A stretch of 12,551 nt of DNA from an uncultured Clostridia bacterium (lineage in GTDB: Bacteria > Bacillota_I > Bacilli_A > RF39 > UBA660), in contig CAMNBS010000027.1 in NCBI GenBank assembly GCA_946533175.1, forward strand, positions 1 through 12,551, read 5' to 3'. Position 1 is the first letter of the stretch. The number at the start of each line of letters is the position of its first letter. The notes beneath the pieces were generated by a model. It was not told the DNA's origin. It made no database searches and saw only the letters and a program-made list of their open reading frames with translations. Position numbers and translations under genes: made by a program. Positions 7,148 through 12,517 of the stretch are shown in pieces.

Positions 7148-7169
7148 GAAAAAAGACTATTTCTAGTCT
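7148..7169 (-). terminator. intrinsic terminator at the end of rpsU
   Basis: A 6-bp stem (7154-7159 with 7164-7169), 4-base loop, then six T on the minus strand. The rpsU stop codon TAG (7163-7165) lies at the loop and stem boundary, as with the rnhB terminator. The stem core AGACTA/TAGTCT also recurs in the rnhB hairpin. Confidence 0.8.
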
Positions 7170-7357
7170 CTATTATTCTTTTCACGTTTACGTGAGTTTT
7201 TAATACCAGCTTTTTTAGCTTCACGTCTTTTTATTCCTGGCTTATCATATGCTTCTCTTTTTTTTATTTCTGAAGGGATGCCATCTCTTGCTACTTTTTG
7301 TTTAAATTTTCTTAAAGCACCATCTAGATTACCATTCTTAACAGCTACATGTGTCAT
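7163..7357 (-). CDS. rpsU: 30S ribosomal protein S21
   Basis: Small basic ribosomal protein bS21, which sits near the anti-Shine-Dalgarno region of the 30S subunit. It is 64 aa from ATG 7357: MTHVAVKNGN, LDGALRKFKQKVARDGI, KKREAYDKPG, then a Lys/Arg-rich tail, all typical of the family. A TTG at 7375 would add six residues but would run through the GGGAGGGAG ribosome binding site, so ATG 7357 is the start. It has its own promoter and terminator. Confidence 0.95.
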   Translation of the reverse strand: MTHVAVKNGNLDGALRKFKQKVARDGIPSEIKKREAYDKPGIKRREAKKAGIKNSRKREKNNRD

Positions 7358-7391
7358 TTTTCTCCCTCCCTTCAATTACAAAATCAAATAA

Positions 7392-7420
7392 ATTATAACA
7401 GACTTTTGTTACTTTTACAA
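7392..7420 (-). promoter_or_regulatory. promoter of rpsU
   Basis: TTGTAA (7415-7420), 17-base spacer, perfect TATAAT (7392-7397) with TGT before it (extended -10), minus strand. A strong promoter, as expected for a ribosomal protein; it separates rpsU from the bacteriocin operon upstream. Confidence 0.75.
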
Positions 7421-7486
7421 CAAAAAATAGCATTTTTTTCTAAAATATTCGATATTTTTTATGAAAAAAGCACAATAGGAGTACCA

Positions 7487-7666
7487 TTAACAAACAATTA
7501 CATACAAATGGTGCAAAAAGGTTCCTAAATATACTCCTAAATTATATATTGCCTGAAAAAAGAAACTACTAAGATATAAAATTAATGAACATAATAAGAT
7601 AATTAAAATAATTTTAATAATTTGCACCATTTTACAGTCATTTTTATCTATAATTAAATTGAACAT
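7487..7666 (-). CDS. small membrane peptide, probable bacteriocin immunity protein
   Basis: A 59-aa hydrophobic peptide starting at ATG 7666, which overlaps the end of the preceding precursor gene by 13 bases; AAAGAAAG before it is a modest ribosome binding site. An in-frame ATG at 7630 would give 47 aa but has no binding site. One long membrane segment covers about residues 14-36. The C-terminal part AIYNLGVYLGTFLHHLY has a GxxxG motif (Gly44, Gly48) and resembles in pattern the Y-x-x-G-x-x-L-G helix of the precursor just upstream. As the last gene of a two-peptide bacteriocin operon, small and membrane-bound, it is most likely the self-protection protein; this is inferred from context. It could instead be a third secreted peptide, but no double-glycine leader is present. 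Confidence 0.6.
   Translation of the reverse strand: MFNLIIDKNDCKMVQIIKIILIILLCSLILYLSSFFFQAIYNLGVYLGTFLHHLYVIVC
7506..7632. repeat. 12-bp perfect inverted repeat inside the putative immunity gene
   Basis: AAATGGTGCAAA (7506-7517) and its exact complement TTTGCACCATTT (7621-7632) lie 103 bases apart, inside the putative immunity gene. In the minus-strand mRNA they could pair, closing a loop over most of the gene and covering the internal ATG at 7630. Confidence 0.55.
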
Positions 7667-7821
7667 ACTTTCTTTGTAGCAATACGTCTTACTGCTCCTC
7701 CTAAACCTTGACCAATGCCATATACTGTTTTAATAAATACCGTAAAATAATTAATAATAGAACCAGTAATATTAAGTCCTCCTCCATATATTTTAATCAT
7801 ACTATAATCTTCTATTTTCAT
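7654..7821 (-). CDS. double-glycine bacteriocin precursor, peptide 2
   Basis: A 55-aa precursor starting at ATG 7821, 11 bases after the stop of peptide 1, with an AGGAGGATAG ribosome binding site. The 14-residue leader MKIEDYSMIKIYGG ends in Gly-Gly and has hydrophobic residues at -4 (Ile), -7 (Met) and -12 (Ile), the positions read by C39 exporters. A third Gly follows, but this register supports cleavage after Gly14. The predicted mature peptide is 41 aa, cationic (Lys17, Arg31, Arg32, Lys36, Lys37), with an amphipathic or membrane-active middle. It has overlapping GxxxG motifs (Gly21-Gly25, Gly23-Gly27) and one Cys (39) three residues from the end. This fits one half of a class IIb two-peptide bacteriocin; the Gly-rich stretch followed by two Arg near the C-terminus is a pattern I associate with such peptides, from memory only. 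Confidence 0.82.
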   Translation of the reverse strand: MKIEDYSMIKIYGGGLNITGSIINYFTVFIKTVYGIGQGLGGAVRRIATKKVCSI

Positions 7822-7832
7822 TCTATCCTCCT

Positions 7833-7970
7833 TTAATTACATTTAAGTGGTCTTGCAATACCATCAATAATTCCTGCTATAAAAGTAACTAAAACACCAA
7901 TACCAATTATTGCTGTAACACTCATTCCCCCATTAATTCTTGCTAATTCTTGTTCGCTTATTTTTTTCAT
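7833..7970 (-). CDS. double-glycine bacteriocin precursor, peptide 1
   Basis: A 45-aa precursor. The start ATG 7970 overlaps the stop of the upstream gene (ATGA) and has AGGAGGATAA before it. The leader MKKISEQELARINGG (15 aa) is a textbook double-glycine leader: Ile at -12, Leu at -7, Ile at -4 and an acidic, polar middle. The predicted mature peptide is 30 aa: a hydrophobic, Gly/Ala/Ile-rich helix with a GxxxG motif (Gly18-Gly22), then Asp21, Arg25, Lys28 and a single Cys29 next to the C-terminal Asn. Size, leader, GxxxG and the adjacent second precursor fit a class IIb two-peptide bacteriocin. The exporter for it is encoded in the same operon. Too short for default gene callers. Confidence 0.86.
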   Translation of the reverse strand: MKKISEQELARINGGMSVTAIIGIGVLVTFIAGIIDGIARPLKCN

Positions 7971-8350
7971 TTATCCTCCTTAATAATGCGTATAAAATAT
8001 TCTAAAATACTTTCCTTTTCTAAAAAAACTTTATATTTACTAATATCATTAAATACTATCTCCATCTCAAATTGTATATATAGTAAATAATTATTCTCGT
8101 TTTCTTCTATTTTTTCTATATTATAATCAACCTCAAGATCCTTAATTATTATATTTTTTTTATTTTTAATTAAATTAATATACTTCTTATCAACAATCAT
8201 TATTGCCTTATTATCTCCCATTGATTGAATAATATTTTCATAATAATGACTTTTTTTTATGAACAATAAAAGGCTAAATAATAAAAAAAGTAAAATAATA
8301 AACCATAAATTATAATGGACCATTAATCGAATAATCTTATTTGGATTCAC
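7967..8350 (-). CDS. small HlyD-like secretion accessory protein (putative)
   Basis: A 127-aa protein starting at GTG 8350 (AAGGAGG five bases upstream); a TTG at 8365 is in frame but lies upstream of that site. Residues about 11-32 form a single membrane helix, leaving a ~95-residue outer domain predicted to be beta-rich and ending with a pattern like LEKESILEYFIRIIKE. That ending, and the earlier IMIVDKKYINLIKNKKNIII, resemble the C-terminal barrel of HlyD/ComB-type accessory proteins (position-lock phrase, then gain of beta strands, then an 'ESxLEY' tail). Full-length accessory proteins are about 450 aa with coiled-coil and lipoyl parts; those are absent here. It overlaps the exporter gene by 14 bases and the first precursor by 4 bases, so it belongs to the operon. 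An immunity function is the main alternative. Confidence 0.6.
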   Translation of the reverse strand: MNPNKIIRLMVHYNLWFIILLFLLFSLLLFIKKSHYYENIIQSMGDNKAIMIVDKKYINLIKNKKNIIIKDLEVDYNIEKIEENENNYLLYIQFEMEIVFNDISKYKVFLEKESILEYFIRIIKEDK

Positions 8351-10421
8351 AACATCCTCCTTCAAAAGCTATCTTATTATCAAAAAGATCAATATTACTC
8401 ATACGATGACTAATAATAATAAAAGTTTTATCTTTATATAATTGAAATATATATTTTAATATCTCCCGTTCTTTTTCTATATCAATTCCTGAAAATGTTT
8501 CGTCATAAATATAAATATTCGCCTTAGTTAAAAGGCTACGAGCAATAATAATTCGCTTTCTTTCGCCACCAGAAATATTTTCACCATTGCTTTCAATAAA
8601 AAAATCATATCCTAAATTACTATTTTTAATAATCTCATTTAAAAAAACTCCCTTAGCTATTTGAAGAAACTGTTCATATTTTATTTTTCTTCCTAATGTA
8701 ATATTTTCATAAATTGTATCAGTATATAAATATTCATTTTGTGATACATAGCATATATTTTGTCTTAAAGTATATAGATCTAAATCTTTCATATCAAAAC
8801 CACCAATAGTTATATTTCCTTCATAGTTACTATTAATATACTTAATTAACAAATGCATTAATGTACTTTTACCACAACCACTTTTTCCATAAATCAATAC
8901 CCTACTTCCCTCTTTAATTTCCATAGAAAAATGATTAATTATTTTATCTATGCCATTATAAGAATAACTTAAGTTATCAATTTCTATTCGACCACTCAAC
9001 TTTGGAAAACTCTTTTTTTTATTTAAAGTAGTAACCTCTATCGGAATAGCATATATTTCTTTTATTCGACGAATAGATTCTTTACTCTCTAAAAACAATA
9101 ATTGTAAATCTAAAATATTTTTCACCGGTTGAATTAAATAATTGGATAAGCTAATAAAAGTTATTAAAAAAGTTATATTTATAGTCATATTCTTTATTGA
9201 TATAATTCCTAAGTATATGACTACTAAAGTTCCTATTGACAAAACAATATTTTTAAAAGTATTTGTTAAGTTTATTATTTTAACTATTTTTTCACTATTT
9301 TGATTATATTCTCCATATTTTTTATTAAATGCATTAATAATATAATTTTGTAAAGAAAGATTTTTAATTGTCTCAAAAGATGCTAAACTTTCCATTAAAA
9401 AATTATTTACTAAAGATGCTAATACATAATTATCTTTAATTATTTTATTAACTATATTATTACTAATTATTGAAATAACAATATACATAAACAAAGTTAT
9501 AATAATAACTAAGCCTAATGAAAAATTAATTTTTAACATAATAATTAATATAATTAATGCTAATAATAAATCAATAATAATACTGGCAAATAGATTACTT
9601 ATTAATTCTTTTAAATTAGATAAGTCATTAATTCGTTTTAATAAATCTCCATTAGTATGATTTTTATAATATAGATATGGGAGGTGAATGATATGATTAT
9701 ATGCATCATTAATTAATTCTTGATCAAGAATAAAGTTTAAACTATTAATTAAATGATTACGAAAAAGAAAAATGAGATAACGAAATAACTCCAATAATAT
9801 TAAAATATAGAAAATTACTTTAAAATCAATCTCATGCATATTCACTTCATCATATAAAAATTTAAAATGATATGAAGCTAGAATATTTAAAAAAGTAAAG
9901 ATAAAAGACATAAAAATAACACTAAATAACACTAATTTATATTTATAAAGTATTTCCTTGATATTGACTAAAAAATTTTTATTATTATTTTCTAATTTAG
10001 GTAGTTCTTGTTTAGGTTTAAGTATTAAAAAATAATTGCTCGAAATATTCATAAATTCTTTAAAAGACATTTTGACATATCCCTTCGCTGGATCCATTAC
10101 TAAAATACTTTTCTTTACCAAATCAATTTCATAAATAACAACAAAGTGCGTAAATTTTTGATTAAGAATAACATGCGCAATTACTGGTAATTTACTTTGA
10201 TCAATATTTTTAATATTACCTTTAAATCCAAATGCTTCAAATCCTATTTCCCGAGCTGCTCGTAATAGATTTAAAGCATTAACCCCATTTTTATCTGTTT
10301 TAGTTATTTCTCTTAAATATTCTCTTGAAATATTTCCTCCATAAAACTTAATTATTGACAATAATGAACATACACCGCAATCTTTTAAATCATCTTGTAT
10401 AATGCAATACTTTCCTTTCAT
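8337..10421 (-). CDS. bacteriocin ABC exporter with C39 leader peptidase domain
   Basis: A 694-aa peptidase-containing ABC transporter that cuts double-glycine leaders and exports the mature peptide across the membrane. The N-terminal C39 domain (about 1-135) has Gln9, catalytic Cys15 in KDCGVCSL, His92 in THFVVIY and Asp110 in VMDPAKG, so it should be active. A six-helix membrane domain spans about 160-440. The ATPase domain has Walker A GKSGCGKST (512-520), Q-loop Gln561, signature ISGGE (616-620), Walker B IYIYDE (Asp640-Glu641), D-loop SGID and H-loop His672. Length matches LagD/ComA-type exporters. ATG 10421 follows GGGAGGATAA. It is the first gene of the operon, and the two double-glycine peptides downstream are its expected substrates. 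No clear promoter could be resolved for it in the 132-base gap to the divergent gene. Confidence 0.95.
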   Translation of the reverse strand: MKGKYCIIQDDLKDCGVCSLLSIIKFYGGNISREYLREITKTDKNGVNALNLLRAAREIGFEAFGFKGNIKNIDQSKLPVIAHVILNQKFTHFVVIYEIDLVKKSILVMDPAKGYVKMSFKEFMNISSNYFLILKPKQELPKLENNNKNFLVNIKEILYKYKLVLFSVIFMSFIFTFLNILASYHFKFLYDEVNMHEIDFKVIFYILILLELFRYLIFLFRNHLINSLNFILDQELINDAYNHIIHLPYLYYKNHTNGDLLKRINDLSNLKELISNLFASIIIDLLLALIILIIMLKINFSLGLVIIITLFMYIVISIISNNIVNKIIKDNYVLASLVNNFLMESLASFETIKNLSLQNYIINAFNKKYGEYNQNSEKIVKIINLTNTFKNIVLSIGTLVVIYLGIISIKNMTINITFLITFISLSNYLIQPVKNILDLQLLFLESKESIRRIKEIYAIPIEVTTLNKKKSFPKLSGRIEIDNLSYSYNGIDKIINHFSMEIKEGSRVLIYGKSGCGKSTLMHLLIKYINSNYEGNITIGGFDMKDLDLYTLRQNICYVSQNEYLYTDTIYENITLGRKIKYEQFLQIAKGVFLNEIIKNSNLGYDFFIESNGENISGGERKRIIIARSLLTKANIYIYDETFSGIDIEKEREILKYIFQLYKDKTFIIISHRMSNIDLFDNKIAFEGGCCESK

Positions 10422-10494
10422 TTATCCTCCCGATATTATGATAAAAATAGTAAATCAATAAAATGAAATACTTTTCTTTTTTTTAAAATATATA

Positions 10495-10523
10495 TTGATA
10501 TAAAGAAAATGATGATATATGAT
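10495..10523 (+). promoter_or_regulatory. promoter of the LexA-like gene
   Basis: TTGATA (10495-10500), 17 bases, TATGAT (10518-10523). A direct repeat of GATATAT (10514-10520, 10521-10527) covers the -10. The transcription start should fall near 10530, inside the LexA-like operator. Confidence 0.65.
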
Positions 10524-10526
10524 ATA

Positions 10527-10540
10527 TGAACAAGTGTTTA
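10527..10540 (+). promoter_or_regulatory. near-consensus Gram-positive LexA (SOS) box
   Basis: TGAACAAGTGTTTA: the GAAC-N4-GTTC core of the Bacillus-type box with one change (GTTT for GTTC). It lies just downstream of the -10 and 14-27 bases before the ATG, an ideal place for autorepression of the LexA-like gene. Confidence 0.55.
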
Positions 10541-10553
10541 TATAGGTGTATTT

Positions 10554-11090
10554 ATGACAGAAAAAGAAGAAAAAATATTACAAGAAATTATTACTTTTTA
10601 TAACCAAAATAAACTTATGCCATCAATTCGCTACTTACAAAAGAAATTTGGCTATAAATCGACAAATTCTATATCACAATACTTAATTTCTTTAGAACAG
10701 CAAAAATATTTAATTAGAAACAGTAAAAATAAACTAATTATTAATAATTATTCAAATGATTATACTAAAGGATTAAAAATTATTAAAAGCATTAATAGTA
10801 ACGATGAAATAAATATTCTTTTAAACAAAAATCAAAAATATTTAGCTTTTAAACTTAAAAATAATGCTTTCTATAAAAGAGGAATTTTAAAAGGAGACTT
10901 ATTAATTATTGAAAAAAGCAAAAAAATCAATAACAATGATTTAGGTCTTTTTATCATCAATAAAAAATATCGAATAATGCAATATTTATATCAAGATGGA
11001 TTTTATATATTAGAAGATAATGAACAAATTATTCTTAATAAAATTAAACTAATTGGCAAAGTAATTCAAATAGAAAGAAAAATACAATAA
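10554..11090 (+). CDS. LexA-like transcriptional regulator with a dead peptidase domain
   Basis: A 178-aa protein with LexA architecture. The N-terminal winged helix (about 1-60) follows the LexA order: KILQEIITFYNQNKLMPSIRYLQKKFGY with the MPSIR block, then the recognition helix STNSISQYLISLEQQKYL and Ile-Arg. The C-terminal half follows the S24 fold: FKLKNNAFYKRGILKGDLLII, then NNNDLGLFIINKKYR, and LIGKVIQIER at the end. The residue aligned with the catalytic Ser is Ala105 and that aligned with the catalytic Lys is Met142; the expected Ala-Gly self-cleavage site is not visible in the linker around 76-90. It should therefore not self-cleave on RecA signalling. It diverges from the bacteriocin operon and has a LexA-like box at its own start, so a local regulator is likely. 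A housekeeping LexA would be expected elsewhere. Confidence 0.8.
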   Translation: MTEKEEKILQEIITFYNQNKLMPSIRYLQKKFGYKSTNSISQYLISLEQQKYLIRNSKNKLIINNYSNDYTKGLKIIKSINSNDEINILLNKNQKYLAFKLKNNAFYKRGILKGDLLIIEKSKKINNNDLGLFIINKKYRIMQYLYQDGFYILEDNEQIILNKIKLIGKVIQIERKIQ

Positions 11091-11112
11091 AAGAGACCAA
11101 TAAGTCTCTTTT
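11089..11112. terminator. bidirectional intrinsic terminator
   Basis: A 9-bp stem (11089-11097 with 11104-11112) and 6-base loop, with A-run and T-run flanks, between the convergent LexA-like gene and the second mini-protein gene. The stop codons of both genes touch the hairpin. Confidence 0.8.
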
Positions 11113-11236
11113 AAAAACAATAGTTATTATTTCTAGATCCTATAATAATTGCCAATAAAATATAAAGTACTACTGCAATTAAAAAAGCTGATCCATTATT
11201 ATTGTTATTATTACAATGTTTATCCATTTCGTTCAT
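11111..11236 (-). CDS. YjcZ-like single-span mini-protein with Asn run
   Basis: A 41-aa protein: polar N-terminus with Cys8 and six Asn in a row, then one membrane helix, SAFLIAVVLYILLAIIIGS, and a short Asn-rich tail ending in Cys-Phe. The 'Asn/Gly-rich head, F-A-L-I-V-V-L-F-I-L-L-I-I-V-G helix' pattern is that of YjcZ/YhzA-type sporulation-associated mini-proteins, whose molecular role is unknown. ATG 11236 has AAGGGGGTG upstream (a GTG just before it is an alternative start). It follows the first mini-protein by 19 bases and ends in the shared terminator. Too short for default gene callers, but start, binding site and terminator are all in place. Confidence 0.72.
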   Translation of the reverse strand: MNEMDKHCNNNNNNGSAFLIAVVLYILLAIIIGSRNNNYCF

Positions 11237-11255
11237 CACGACACCCCCTTCTCTA

Positions 11256-11339
11256 TTAAATATAAGCCCCAACAATGATTACTAGTAAGATAAATAAAAC
11301 TAAAACAATAGCATAAGAAGATGCATAGTTATTATACAT
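11256..11339 (-). CDS. YjcZ family mini-protein
   Basis: A 27-aa protein, MYNNYASSYA then a single membrane helix IVLVLFILLVIIVGAYI. This matches the YjcZ family core (FALIVVLFILLIIVG) very closely. Family members are tiny sporulation-associated proteins of Bacilli. ATG 11339 has AAGGAGGAA eight bases upstream, and a sigma-K-like promoter precedes it. It forms a two-gene unit with the 41-aa relative downstream. Confidence 0.78.
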   Translation of the reverse strand: MYNNYASSYAIVLVLFILLVIIVGAYI

Positions 11340-11371
11340 AATTTAATTCCTCCTTTTTTATATATTCGATT

Positions 11372-11398
11372 TATTTTATGGTAAATATTGAAAATGGT
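11372..11398 (-). promoter_or_regulatory. putative mother-cell (sigma-K/sigma-E-type) promoter
   Basis: On the minus strand, CATAAAATA (11372-11380) matches the sigma-K -10 consensus CATANNNTA, with an AC dinucleotide (11397-11398) exactly 16 bases upstream as in the sigma-K -35. The predicted transcript starts about 25 bases before the first YjcZ-like gene. No sigma-A promoter is obvious here. The -10 also fits sigma-E with one mismatch. Confidence 0.5.
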
Positions 11399-11430
11399 GA
11401 GGGCAAAGTATAGAAAATATGTAAATATTG

Positions 11431-11459
11431 TTGTTTTTTTTAATGAAATTTGGTATTAT
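11431..11459 (+). promoter_or_regulatory. promoter of prsA
   Basis: TATTAT (11454-11459) preceded by TGG (extended -10), with TTGTTT (11431-11436) 17 bases upstream. A GGAGGA ribosome binding site follows before the ATG at 11487. Confidence 0.5.
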
Positions 11460-11486
11460 TATTAATGTATTAACGGAGGAACAGTT

Positions 11487-12488
11487 ATGAAAAAAATTAT
11501 TAAAATAATGTCTGGTATTTTGATTATATCAGCCCTAACTGGTTGTGGAAGTGATCCAACACCAACTACAGCCAATGAAAAAATAGTGACTTTTAATAAG
11601 GAGGAACTAAATATTACGGTAGATGATTTATATAAAGAGTTAAAAACAAGATATGCCACAAATTATCTAATCCAAACAATAGATGAAAAAATCTTGGATT
11701 TAGAATATCAAGATGATGAAAATGTTGATGCCTATGTTGAAAATCAATTAAAAATATACCGTATGTATTATGGAAATTCCGATGAAGAATTATTAAAAAA
11801 TATTCAAAATTTTGGTTATACAAATATTGATGAATTTAAGGAAATGATTGCAGCTAATTATAAAAAGACTTTAGCCACTAAAGACTATTTGAAAGAAAAA
11901 ATTTCAGATAATGATATTGAAAAATATTATAAAGATAATATCTATGGTGATGTAACAGTTAGTCATATTTTAGTAAAAATAGATTCAACTGGTGATATGA
12001 CTGATGAAGAAAAGAAAGAAGCAGAAGACAAAGCTCAAAGTAAAATTAAAGAAATTTATGAAAAATTAAATGCTGGCACAAGTTTTGCTGAAGTAGCTAA
12101 AGAATATTCAGAAGATTCCGCAACAGCAAGTAATGGTGGTTTAATTGGAACTTTCAATAAAGGAGAAATGACCAAAAGATTTAATGCTGAATTTGAAGAA
12201 GCTGTTTTAAATCTTGCTAAAGAAAAATATACAACTAAAACCATTCAGTCATCTTATGGATATCATATTATATATAAAAATAATGAAAAAGCTAAACCAG
12301 AATTAGCTACTGTAAAACAAACAATTATTGATGCTTTAGTAGAAAAAGAAATGAATGATGATGATAAATCTCAATATAAAGCAATGATTGATTTAAGAGA
12401 AAAATATGGCTTAACATTTAATGATGAAGAAATATCTTCTCAATATGAAACAGCCGTTAATAATTGGTTATATTCAAACGAAAAATAA
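11487..12488 (+). CDS. prsA: PrsA-type foldase lipoprotein (parvulin peptidyl-prolyl isomerase)
   Basis: A 333-aa extracytoplasmic lipoprotein that helps exported proteins fold at the outer face of the membrane. The signal peptide ends with lipobox ALTGC (Cys20). A helical N-terminal chaperone region (about 35-150) includes a SurA/PrsA-like stretch, and the parvulin domain (about 156-265) shows VSHILVK, FAEVAKEYSEDSATASNGG, then IGTFNKGEM with RFNAEFEEAV, and SSYGYHIIYK, all conserved family blocks including the two His. A helical tail follows. ATG 11487 has GGAGGA at good spacing; an own promoter and terminator make it a single-gene unit. Length is slightly above the ~290 aa of Bacillus subtilis PrsA. 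Its use for folding the bacteriocin or surface proteins here is possible but not shown. Confidence 0.93.
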   Translation: MKKIIKIMSGILIISALTGCGSDPTPTTANEKIVTFNKEELNITVDDLYKELKTRYATNYLIQTIDEKILDLEYQDDENVDAYVENQLKIYRMYYGNSDEELLKNIQNFGYTNIDEFKEMIAANYKKTLATKDYLKEKISDNDIEKYYKDNIYGDVTVSHILVKIDSTGDMTDEEKKEAEDKAQSKIKEIYEKLNAGTSFAEVAKEYSEDSATASNGGLIGTFNKGEMTKRFNAEFEEAVLNLAKEKYTTKTIQSSYGYHIIYKNNEKAKPELATVKQTIIDALVEKEMNDDDKSQYKAMIDLREKYGLTFNDEEISSQYETAVNNWLYSNEK

Positions 12489-12517
12489 AAAAGAGTTTAA
12501 AACTCTCTTTTTTTTAA
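12487..12517. terminator. intrinsic terminator after prsA, probably two-way
   Basis: A short stem (12492-12497 with 12501-12506) and three-base loop, flanked by an A-run and eight T. It terminates prsA, and the A-run would give a T-tail for a minus-strand gene ending at 12514. Confidence 0.75.

Noticed and set aside
7630..7641. ATG 7641 and ATG 7630 as starts near the putative immunity gene
   Set aside because: 7641 opens only a 12-codon frame; 7630 is in frame but has no ribosome binding site, so 7666 was preferred.
8337..8365. TTG 8365 as start of the accessory protein
   Set aside because: It lies upstream of the AAGGAGG site; GTG 8350 has that site at five bases.
10435..10440. CATAAT as -10 of the exporter operon
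   Set aside because: It would start transcription inside the ribosome binding site and has no -35 at suitable distance.
11462..11823. Two minus-strand frames opposite prsA
   Set aside because: Antisense of the prsA signal peptide and helical region, without start signals; prsA is a firm call.
12056..12244. Minus-strand frame opposite the PrsA parvulin domain
   Set aside because: Antisense shadow of a conserved domain, no ribosome binding site.
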